Positions 1-5,657 of a stretch of 6,851 nucleotides of DNA are shown here, one piece after another. The notes under the pieces were generated by a model. The model saw only the letters and a list, made by a program, of their open reading frames with translations. It was not told the DNA's origin and ran no database searches. How positions within the stretch are numbered: position 1 is the stretch's first letter; every line of letters begins with the position of its first letter. The stretch spans positions 1-6,851 of the forward strand of contig JAAEOP010000541.1 in assembly GCA_024223125.1 (NCBI GenBank). Direction: 5' to 3'. The DNA comes from Chloroflexota bacterium (lineage in GTDB: Bacteria; Chloroflexota; Anaerolineae; Promineifilales; Promineifilaceae). A program made the translations under genes and the position numbers.

Positions 1-1239
1 CGGATCATACCCCTCGGTTGCTAATGTCTCCACAATTTCACGTTCACGGGCACAACGGCCGCGTCGCAGCCAGACCATCATCCGCTCCACAAGCTGCGTT
101 TCCCGGTAAGCTTTAATATCATCAAGTGTGGGTAAAGTCATCGGGGTGATTGTTTGCCGACTGTATCGTTCAATTTTACGCAGGCGAAATTTTTCTTTGG
201 GAGTTGCCAGCGAAATAGCGATACCCGTTTTACCGGCCCGACCTGTGCGCCCAATGCGATGCACATAGACTTCCGGGTCGGTGGGCAGGTCATAGTTAAA
301 GACGTGGGAAATATCATCAATATCCAGACCACGAGCAGCCACATCTGTACCTACCAACACCTTAATCTGCTTGCGCCGGAAGCGATTGAGAACCTGCTCG
401 CGAGCATCCTGACCCATGTCGCCATTTAGCGCTTCGGCCGGGAAACCACGCACGGTAAGTTCATTAGCCAGTTCACTGGTTCCTACGCGGGTGCGGGCAA
501 AGATGAGGGCGCTGCTAATCGGTTCCACTTCAAAAAGGCGGGTGAGCGCGGCCAATTTGTCCCACTCATTGACCATATAGTATCGCTGCTCAATGGCGGC
601 TACGGTCAATTGCTTATGTTGAATGGTGACGGATTGAGGGTCGCGTAAATATTTATTGGCCAGACGACGAATTTCTCTGGGCAGGGTGGCTGAAAACAGG
701 GCTGTCTGGCGGCTGGTTGGGGTTTGATCTAGAATGGCTTCAATATCTTCAATGAATCCCATACTGAGCATTTCATCCGCTTCATCCAGCACGACAGTTT
801 GAATTTGGGTGAGATCGAGGGTTTTTTGCTTGATCAGATCGAGCAGACGGCCGGGAGTTCCCACCACAATATCTACCCCTTTACGAAGCTGATATTTTTG
901 ACGGCCGTAAGGCTGCCCACCATAAATTGCTAAAACATTACTATTCAGGTGACGGCCGTAATCTTCAATTGCCCGCGCTACCTGTAAGGCCAGCTCGCGG
1001 GTGGGGGTAACAATTAACCCCTGCACCTGACCCAAACCAGGCGTAATGTTGTGCAAGATGGGTAGGCTGAAAGCGGCCGTTTTACCGGTTCCAGTTTGCG
1101 CCTGACCCATCACATCTTGTCCGGTCAACATCATGGGAATAATAGCTGTTTGAATGGGAGTGGGGCTGGTGAAGCCCAGGTCGGATACAGCCTGCAATAA
1201 CTGCGGATGCAGGTTTAAGAGGGTAAATTCAGTTGTCAT
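1..1239 (-). CDS. deaD: DEAD-box ATP-dependent RNA helicase, DeaD/CshA-like (C-terminus off the left edge)
   Basis: This is an ATP-dependent RNA-unwinding enzyme of superfamily 2; relatives act in ribosome assembly, RNA decay and cold adaptation in the cytoplasm. I translated 413 residues with no stop before the window edge. The motifs appear in order: Q motif FTSPTPIQ (about 23-30), Walker A AQTGTGKT (47-54), PTRELA (79-84), TPGR (128-131), DEAD (152-155), SAT (183-185), TDVAARGLDI (298-307) and HRIGRTGRAG (327-336). Both RecA-like lobes are therefore complete, and only the C-terminal extension, which distinguishes DeaD, CshA, DbpA and RhlE types, is missing. The start is the ATG at 1239-1237, preceded by GGAG (1248-1245) at 5 nt spacing. 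The gene is divergent from the DUF488-recQ operon. A terminator-like hairpin in its leader suggests attenuation, which fits the long regulated leaders of cold-shock helicases. The family assignment is secure; the exact subfamily is not. Confidence 0.95.
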   Translation of the reverse strand, partial: MTTEFTLLNLHPQLLQAVSDLGFTSPTPIQTAIIPMMLTGQDVMGQAQTGTGKTAAFSLPILHNITPGLGQVQGLIVTPTRELALQVARAIEDYGRHLNSNVLAIYGGQPYGRQKYQLRKGVDIVVGTPGRLLDLIKQKTLDLTQIQTVVLDEADEMLSMGFIEDIEAILDQTPTSRQTALFSATLPREIRRLANKYLRDPQSVTIQHKQLTVAAIEQRYYMVNEWDKLAALTRLFEVEPISSALIFARTRVGTSELANELTVRGFPAEALNGDMGQDAREQVLNRFRRKQIKVLVGTDVAARGLDIDDISHVFNYDLPTDPEVYVHRIGRTGRAGKTGIAISLATPKEKFRLRKIERYSRQTITPMTLPTLDDIKAYRETQLVERMMVWLRRGRCAREREIVETLATEGYDP

Positions 1240-1351
1240 TTTGTCTCCACTTGTGTTTTGAAATGTCCAGAGCGCAATCCTCACGGTTTGCGCCCACAGT
1301 TCCCGGTCAACAGGTGACCCTTGTACACAAGTAGAGTCGTTCTGCTGCCAC

Positions 1352-1382
1352 AAAAAATGCCCGACTAATTTGGGCGGGGCAT
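1352..1382 (-). terminator. Terminator-like hairpin plus T-run in the deaD leader (possible attenuator)
   Basis: Read on the minus strand, ATGCCC (1382-1377) pairs perfectly with GGGCAT (1362-1357) around a 14-nt loop. A run of six T (1357-1352) follows, with the last stem base pair shared with the run. An overlapping alternative stem, GCCC/GGGC (1375-1372 with 1362-1359), could compete. The hairpin is upstream of deaD and in its sense orientation, ending about 113 nt before the ATG. It cannot end the gene's own transcript, so it would act as an attenuator or end an unrelated leftward RNA. The stem is short, so I hold this loosely. Confidence 0.45.
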
Positions 1383-1450
1383 CCCTTTCTTTGGAAGTGT
1401 CAAAACTAAATATTGCTAAAGTTGGAATCCTTTTGGGGATAACGGGCAGG

Positions 1451-1459
1451 AGTATAACA
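1451..1459 (-). promoter_or_regulatory. Candidate extended -10 promoter element for deaD
   Basis: On the minus strand the bases read TGTTATACT, an extended -10 (TGn followed by TATACT, 5 of 6 matches to TATAAT). No good -35 lies at 16-18 bp, which is tolerated by extended -10 promoters. Transcription would start near 1444 and give a leader of about 200 nt that includes the terminator-like hairpin. The call rests on motif match alone. Confidence 0.35.
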
Positions 1460-1474
1460 CACTCTTTGTTTGAA

Positions 1475-1483
1475 TGGTATAAG
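1475..1483 (+). promoter_or_regulatory. Candidate extended -10 promoter element reading towards the DUF488 operon
   Basis: TGGTATAAG is an extended -10 (TGn plus TATAAG, 5 of 6). It sits about 20 bp from the oppositely directed deaD candidate, so the two would form a compact divergent pair. It would give a leader of about 155 nt before the DUF488 ATG at 1645. It competes as an explanation with the promoter candidate at 1633-1638. Confidence 0.25.
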
Positions 1484-1590
1484 AACTCATGAAAGAGTAT
1501 AGCAACATTTTATGGAGCGTAAGTGTCTGGCGCTTCATTGGTCCCCACGATTTCTCATTTTTGAAAAGTTTCATTTACTTCAACATACAA

Positions 1591-1631
1591 AACAAACTGT
1601 CAGTTTGTTCGGCGCAAACAAACAGTTTGCG
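1591..1631. promoter_or_regulatory. Inverted-repeat cluster, candidate repressor operator
   Basis: AACAAACTG (1591-1599) and CAGTTTGTT (1601-1609) form a perfect 9-bp inverted repeat around T1600. A second inverted repeat, CGCAAAC (1613-1619) and GTTTGCG (1625-1631), follows with a 5-nt centre. The half-site CAGTTTG occurs in both (1601-1607 and 1623-1629), exactly 22 bp apart, about two helical turns, so a dimer could bind twice on one DNA face. The cluster lies directly on the promoter side of the DUF488 start. No regulator gene is in the window. Hairpin function in RNA is the main alternative. Confidence 0.55.
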
Positions 1632-1632
1632 T

Positions 1633-1638
1633 TACAAT
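1633..1638 (+). promoter_or_regulatory. Candidate -10 box for a leaderless DUF488 transcript
   Basis: TACAAT matches TATAAT at 5 of 6 positions. Counting 7 nt past its end puts the transcription start on A1645, the A of the DUF488 ATG, which would make the mRNA leaderless. This fits the lack of any purine-rich ribosome-binding site before that ATG. No recognisable -35 lies at 16-18 bp, and the box abuts the operator-like repeat. Confidence 0.35.
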
Positions 1639-1644
1639 TCCCCC

Positions 1645-2208
1645 ATGACCTCGCTGCCTATTTTCACCATCGGTTACGGCGCACGAGAAATAGATGCGTT
1701 TATCATTGCCCTTAAAACGTATGAAATCACCTACCTGATTGATGTGCGCTCCAAACCATATTCTCGTTACAAACCAGACTTCTCCAAACAGACATTAGAA
1801 AACCATCTCCAGCAAAACAACATCCGCTATTTGTTCATGGGAGATACACTGGGCGGCCAACCAGATGATTTGAGCTGCTACAGCGATGGCAAAGTGGATT
1901 ATGAGAAGGTGGGGCAAAAGTCGTTTTATGTGGCGGGAATCGGCCGTTTGCAAAAGGCACATAAGCAAGGGTTGCGCGTAGCGTTGATGTGCAGCGAGGG
2001 TAAACCGGAAATGTGCCACCGCAGCAAACTCATTGGCAAGACGTTGGCGGCCGAAGGTATCATCGTGGCGCACATTGATGAAAGCGACCAGATCATCACC
2101 CAAGAAGATGTGGTCTTGCGTTTGAGCAAAGGACAGCCCAGCCTGTTCGACGATTTCTTCCAGTACACTTCCCGTAAACGGTACGTGGATGATAAGGAGG
2201 GAGAATGA
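1645..2208 (+). CDS. DUF488 family protein 1 (C-x-E ... CHR signature)
   Basis: A 187-residue cytosolic protein of the DUF488 family, whose biochemical role is unsettled as far as I know. Visible family marks are TIGYG (8-12), DVRSKPYSRY (33-42), the MGDTLGG region (65-71), and the signature CSEGKPEMCHRS with Cys116, Glu118, Cys124, His125 and Arg126, which looks like an active or metal-binding site. The C-terminal tail holds QPSLF (164-168), resembling the bacterial sliding-clamp-binding motif. I place the start at ATG 1645 because family similarity begins there; an in-frame ATG at 1489 would add 52 residues with no recognisable content. No Shine-Dalgarno is present, so a leaderless mRNA is possible. 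The gene overlaps the next DUF488 gene by 4 nt (ATGA), implying translational coupling. Family call firm, function unknown. Confidence 0.9.
   Translation: MTSLPIFTIGYGAREIDAFIIALKTYEITYLIDVRSKPYSRYKPDFSKQTLENHLQQNNIRYLFMGDTLGGQPDDLSCYSDGKVDYEKVGQKSFYVAGIGRLQKAHKQGLRVALMCSEGKPEMCHRSKLIGKTLAAEGIIVAHIDESDQIITQEDVVLRLSKGQPSLFDDFFQYTSRKRYVDDKEGE
2194..2200 (+). promoter_or_regulatory. Strong ribosome-binding site for DUF488 protein 2
   Basis: AAGGAGG lies inside the last codons of the first DUF488 gene, 4 nt before the ATG at 2205. It is close to the ideal anti-Shine-Dalgarno match and fixes the start that overlaps the upstream stop. Confidence 0.8.
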
Positions 2209-2690
2209 TTAAATTTGTCACTATTGGTGTGTATGGAGCCACAGAAGAAATGTTTTTTCAGGTGTTGCAAAAGGCTGACATAGATACCTTTTGCGACATC
2301 CGGCAGCGGCGTGGTGTGCGCGGCGCCAAATATGCCTTTGTGAACAGCAAGCGGCTGCAAGCAAAATTGGCCGAGTTGGGGATCTGTTATTTGCATCGTA
2401 AAGATTTAGCCCCGACAACGGCCGTGCGTCAACGCCAAAAAGAAGCCGACAAAGCTAACAAAACAGCCAAACGCCAACGGACAACATTGGGCCAAATCTT
2501 CATCGCCGCCTACGATGAAGAGATTTTAGCCAACTTCGAACCACAATCCCTACTAGACGATCTGAAATCAGACGCCCAAACCGTTGCCCTCTTCTGCGTC
2601 GAACGCGAGCCAGCCGCCTGCCACCGCTCGCTGGTCGCCAATAAATTACGGAAAGAATTGGGCGTAACAATCGAGCATATTGTGCCGTAA
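2205..2690 (+). CDS. DUF488 family protein 2 (tandem paralogue)
   Basis: A 161-residue DUF488 protein and diverged paralogue of its upstream neighbour. It begins directly at the conserved first strand (VTIGVYG, 5-11), has FCDIRQRRG (29-37) where the first copy has IDVRSKPYS, and carries the same signature as CVEREPAACHRS, with Cys131, Glu133, Cys139, His140 and Arg141. Between them it has a lysine/arginine-rich segment (about 75-92: RQRQKEADKANKTAKRQR) absent from the first copy, which could contact nucleic acid; this is inference. It has no clamp-like tail. The start at 2205 is set by the strong AAGGAGG and the 4-nt overlap with the upstream stop. Its stop codon lies inside the first heptamer of hairpin A, so the extreme C-terminus may have been reshaped by that element. 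The two DUF488 proteins may form a heterodimer or have divided substrates. Function unknown. Confidence 0.9.
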   Translation: MIKFVTIGVYGATEEMFFQVLQKADIDTFCDIRQRRGVRGAKYAFVNSKRLQAKLAELGICYLHRKDLAPTTAVRQRQKEADKANKTAKRQRTTLGQIFIAAYDEEILANFEPQSLLDDLKSDAQTVALFCVEREPAACHRSLVANKLRKELGVTIEHIVP

Positions 2691-2768
2691 TCCGTAATCC
2701 GTAATCCGTGTTCCGTATACGGCTCACGGATTACGGAACACGGAATACGGAATACAGAATACGGAATA
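2681..2768. repeat. Heptad-repeat hairpin A (CCGTAAT family)
   Basis: The left arm is tandem 7-mers: CCGTAAT three times (2685-2705), CCGTGTT, then CCGTATA. The right arm is the inverted series of ACGGAAT-like units up to 2764. Positions 2685-2717 pair with 2732-2764 around a 14-nt loop: 29 of 33 positions pair, and the inner 12 bp (2706-2717 with 2732-2743) are perfect. Three of the four mismatches are A-A and fall at the same place in the heptamer. The element covers the stop codon of the second DUF488 gene and ends just before the recQ ATG, filling the whole 84-nt gap. It may act as an mRNA structure separating the DUF488 pair from recQ. Confidence 0.9.
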
Positions 2769-2774
2769 CGAAAC

Positions 2775-5657
2775 ATGAAAGTAGTCATAGTCGCAAAAAC
2801 ACGAATAGGCAGCGGGGCTTGCATTGGGGCGTTGACGTTTGACGGCCGTTCCCTGCGCCTCATCGCTCCCGACCAGGAAAGTAATGACCATTTCAACATG
2901 GAATATAACGTGGGTGATGTGTGGGAGGCCGAATTTGCCCCGGCCGAAAATCGTCCCCCACCCCATGTTGAAGATGTGATCGTCCATGAGAAGCAAAAAC
3001 GGCCGCCCATAGATAACCTGGCCGACTTCATCGAATATCAAATGCTGCCCCAGAAAGGCGGCCTAGATGTGCTTTTCGACGGGTTGACCCAGGCTACCAA
3101 AGCGGGTGTGCAATACATTGCCGAGCGCAGCGGCATCCCTGCTTACAGCACGATGTTTTGGCAGCCGGACAAACCGCTCATCCGCGACGACGACGCTAAG
3201 CGTATTCGCTACCGTTATCCTACACCTGACGGCGGCCGCACCCTCACCTTTGTTGGCTTTCAGAAACCGTTGACCGAAATTCCGGCCGAAACTTTGCTGC
3301 GTGTCTCCCTGGCTCATTGGTGGCGGCCGCAAGAAATGCCTGACGGTGAACTGCGCTGTTACGTCCAACTTTCCGGCTGGTATTTGCCTGAAAAATTGGA
3401 GATTGGAGATTGGGGATTAGAGATGGAAGTATCCCAATCTCCAATCTCCAATCTCCAATCTCCGCCACCCAAACCAAAACTTCCCCTCGACCTCCCCACC
3501 GCCCAATCACTTCTCAAGCAAATTTTTGGCTATGATAAATTTCGGCCGTTACAGCCTGAAGTCATTCAAAACATTCTCAATAAGCGGGACAGTTTAGCCG
3601 TCATGCCTACTGGCAGCGGCAAATCGTTGTGTTACCAACTGCCCGCACTCATGTTTCCCGGTTTGACCGTTGTTGTGTCGCCGTTGATTTCGTTGATGGA
3701 AGATCAGGTGGCGCAGTTACGGGAATTAGGAGTCACGGCTGTCTTCCTCAACAGCACCCTCAATTACGACCAATACCTGTACACCACCAATCAAATCCGC
3801 GCCGGGGCAGTTGATCTGTTGTACGCTGCCCCCGAAACCCTGATGCGCCCTGAAACAATGCTGCTGCTGGAACAAAGTAATGTAGACTGCCTGACGATTG
3901 ACGAAGCCCACTGCATCTCTGAATGGGGTCACGATTTTCGGCCGGAATACCGCCAGTTGGTAGATTTGCGCCGCCGTCTGTCCAATGCCGTTTGCCTCAC
4001 CGTTACCGCCACCGCCACCGAGCGGGTGCGTCAAGATATCAAAGGCGCGTTGGGTATTCCCGCGGCGGCCGAATTTATTGCCAGCTTTGACCGGCAAAAT
4101 CTTTTTCTGGCCGTGGAACCGAAAACGACTGGGGTACGGCAAACGCTGGAATTCCTGGACGCGTATCGAGACCAATCGGGCATTATTTACTGTGCTACCC
4201 GTAAACAAGTGGATTCATTAACGGCCGATTTAGCCGCTAACGGTTGGTCAGTTTTGTCCTACCATGCCGGCCTGGATGCACAAACCCGCCAAAACAACCA
4301 ACGTCGCTTTACCCATGAAGAATCTGTCGTCATGGTGGCTACCATTGCTTTTGGTATGGGCATCAACAAATCAAATGTGCGCTTCATTTTGCATTACGAT
4401 CTGCCCAAAAATATAGAGAGCTACTACCAGCAAATCGGCCGTGCTGGACGAGATGGCCTGCCGGCCGACTGCCTGCTCCTGTTCAGCTACGGCGATGTCG
4501 GTAATATCAACTACTTTATCCGCCAGAGCCACCCCAGCCAGCAAGTTGGAGCCAGATTGCGGTTGGAGGCGATACTCCGTTTTGTAGAGACCAATGTCTG
4601 CCGCCGGCGGCCGTTGCTGGAGTATTTTGGCGAAGTGTACAAAAAGGAAAATTGCCAGACTTGTGATAATTGCACGGCCGCAGAAGAAGAATTGTCCGAT
4701 TTAACCATCCCGGCCCAAAAATTTCTCTCTTGCGTCAAACGCACTGGCGAACTATTTGGCGTCAGCCATATCATTGATGTGCTGCGCGGTTCCCAATCTA
4801 AAAAAGTGTTACAAAAACGGCACGACCGGCTTTCAACGTACAACATCGGCCGTGAATTTTCCAAGAAGGAGTGGCAGCATTTGGCCCGCCAATTTGTGCA
4901 GCTAGGGTTGATGGTGCAGGATGCGGAGTATGGCAGTTTGAAATTAACTTCCCAGGCATATGCTGTCTTTAAGGGGGAAAAGGTGATGGGCGTCCTGCCG
5001 GTGCAAAAAGTGCGTGCGGCCGTGCCCCAGCAAGAAATCAGCCATGATCCGGTTTTGTTTGGCCTGCTGCGATCTAAACGTACCGAACTGGCAAGCGCCG
5101 CCAATGTGCCCCCTTATGTCATCTTCTCCGACCGTTCGCTGGTGGAGATGGCCGCCTATTTCCCTCAATCGCGGGAAACATTTGGGCGGATGTACGGTGT
5201 AGGACAGGCTAAATTAGAGAAGTATGCCGACGTTTTTTTACCCATTATTCAGGCATATACCCAGGAACATGGGCTGGCTGAAAAACCGAAAGGGGCAGCT
5301 GCTTCGCCATCTCGTCGTATTGTTACTGGTTTGCGCGGCCGTACGGCAGAAGTGGTTGAAGCATATAATGCAGGACATACAATCGTCGAAATTGGGGCCG
5401 ATTTGGGGATAAAACCAGGAACTGTGTTGGGGCATTTGTGGAAAGGGGTGCAGGCGGGACGGCCGTTACGTACCGACGGTATTTTGCAATCTTCCCAACT
5501 TTCCCCCGATATGCAAAGACAGGTTTTAGCCGCCTTCGCTGAATTGGGAACTGATTTCTTGCGTCCGGTTTATGATGCGATGGAGGAACAGGTTGGCTGG
5601 GACGAGTTGAAGATTTTGCAGTTGTACGCGGCCGTGACAATGACGGAGGAAACGTGA
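2775..5657 (+). CDS. recQ: RecQ-family DNA helicase with N-terminal dual-OB-like domain and C-terminal HRDC and HTH
   Basis: A 960-residue 3'-5' DNA helicase, much longer than a typical bacterial RecQ (about 600-730). Residues 1-205 form an extra domain (MKVVIVAKTR start, GACIGAL, YNVGDVW, PHVEDVIV, TMFW, GGRTLTFVGFQ) that I recall as the dual-OB-containing family; I could not check this. After a linker (208-230) comes RecQ: FRPLQ (256-260), Walker A MPTGSGKS (277-284), DEAH plus the RecQ aromatic loop CISEWGHDFRPEY (376-392), TATAT (411-415), IIYCATRK (470-477) and QQIGRAGRDG (552-561). The zinc-site cysteines are C609, C627, C630 and C633. A winged helix follows (about 645-735), then HRDC (about 755-830) and an HTH_40-type tail (about 845-935). 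The start is weakly supported by GGA at 2763, since hairpin A fills the upstream gap, but it matches the domain start. The stop overlaps the next ATG. Oddity: a 69-nt heptad hairpin lies in frame within the linker. Confidence 0.95.
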   Translation: MKVVIVAKTRIGSGACIGALTFDGRSLRLIAPDQESNDHFNMEYNVGDVWEAEFAPAENRPPPHVEDVIVHEKQKRPPIDNLADFIEYQMLPQKGGLDVLFDGLTQATKAGVQYIAERSGIPAYSTMFWQPDKPLIRDDDAKRIRYRYPTPDGGRTLTFVGFQKPLTEIPAETLLRVSLAHWWRPQEMPDGELRCYVQLSGWYLPEKLEIGDWGLEMEVSQSPISNLQSPPPKPKLPLDLPTAQSLLKQIFGYDKFRPLQPEVIQNILNKRDSLAVMPTGSGKSLCYQLPALMFPGLTVVVSPLISLMEDQVAQLRELGVTAVFLNSTLNYDQYLYTTNQIRAGAVDLLYAAPETLMRPETMLLLEQSNVDCLTIDEAHCISEWGHDFRPEYRQLVDLRRRLSNAVCLTVTATATERVRQDIKGALGIPAAAEFIASFDRQNLFLAVEPKTTGVRQTLEFLDAYRDQSGIIYCATRKQVDSLTADLAANGWSVLSYHAGLDAQTRQNNQRRFTHEESVVMVATIAFGMGINKSNVRFILHYDLPKNIESYYQQIGRAGRDGLPADCLLLFSYGDVGNINYFIRQSHPSQQVGARLRLEAILRFVETNVCRRRPLLEYFGEVYKKENCQTCDNCTAAEEELSDLTIPAQKFLSCVKRTGELFGVSHIIDVLRGSQSKKVLQKRHDRLSTYNIGREFSKKEWQHLARQFVQLGLMVQDAEYGSLKLTSQAYAVFKGEKVMGVLPVQKVRAAVPQQEISHDPVLFGLLRSKRTELASAANVPPYVIFSDRSLVEMAAYFPQSRETFGRMYGVGQAKLEKYADVFLPIIQAYTQEHGLAEKPKGAAASPSRRIVTGLRGRTAEVVEAYNAGHTIVEIGADLGIKPGTVLGHLWKGVQAGRPLRTDGILQSSQLSPDMQRQVLAAFAELGTDFLRPVYDAMEEQVGWDELKILQLYAAVTMTEET
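3395..3463. repeat. Heptad-repeat hairpin B inside recQ (ATTGGAG family)
   Basis: The left arm is ATTGGAG, ATTGGAG, ATTGGGG and two decayed units (3395-3429). The right arm is CTCCAAT units (3432-3463). Positions 3395-3417 pair with 3431-3452 to give 22 bp with only one bulged G (3415), around a 13-nt loop (3418-3430). The element is 69 nt, a multiple of three, and has no stop in the recQ frame. It therefore encodes residues 208-230, a low-complexity linker (I-G-D-W-G near the front, S-P-I-S-N-L-Q-S-P at the back) exactly between the N-terminal domain and the RecQ core. An ATG in the loop (3423, residue 217) is in frame. Confidence 0.92.
5645..5650 (+). promoter_or_regulatory. Ribosome-binding site for the lipoprotein gene
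   Basis: GGAGGA inside the last recQ codons lies 6 nt before ATG 5657, an ideal spacing, but only 3 nt before the in-frame GTG at 5654. This favours the ATG as the start. Confidence 0.75.

Larger units (their letters stand above)
1240..1644. other. Divergent intergenic control region between deaD and the DUF488 operon
   Basis: About 405 bases without a convincing gene. It holds, from left to right: the deaD leader with a 6-bp inverted repeat GCGCAA/TTGCGC (1272-1277 with 1288-1293), a 5-bp one GGTCA/TGACC (1305-1309 with 1315-1319), the terminator-like hairpin near 1352-1382, two divergent extended -10 boxes around 1451-1483, an unremarkable AT-rich stretch (1484-1590), and the inverted-repeat cluster at 1591-1631. 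The reading frame of the first DUF488 gene stays open back to an ATG at 1489, but those 52 codons show no protein-like conservation that I recognise and no ribosome-binding site. The region contains no CGGCCG, unlike the flanking genes. Confidence 0.8.

Noticed and set aside
1489..1644. N-terminal extension of DUF488 protein 1 starting at ATG 1489
   Set aside because: The 52 extra residues show no recognisable family content, the ATG has no ribosome-binding site, and the DNA carries operator-like inverted repeats. The family start matches ATG 1645.
2713..2722. Palindrome CCGTATACGG as a separate operator
   Set aside because: It is explained by the end of the left heptamer arm running into the loop of hairpin A.
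2685..2764. CRISPR array or tandem-repeat locus
   Set aside because: Units are 7 bp with no spacers, and the second half is inverted, so it is a hairpin and not an array of repeats and spacers.
4511..5104. Long minus-strand open frame opposite recQ
   Set aside because: It lies wholly within the confidently identified recQ helicase and contains no recognisable domain. I treat it as a by-product of recQ codon use.
5654..5656. GTG start for the lipoprotein
   Set aside because: Only 3 nt from GGAGGA; ATG 5657 has 6-nt spacing and gives an equally good signal peptide.
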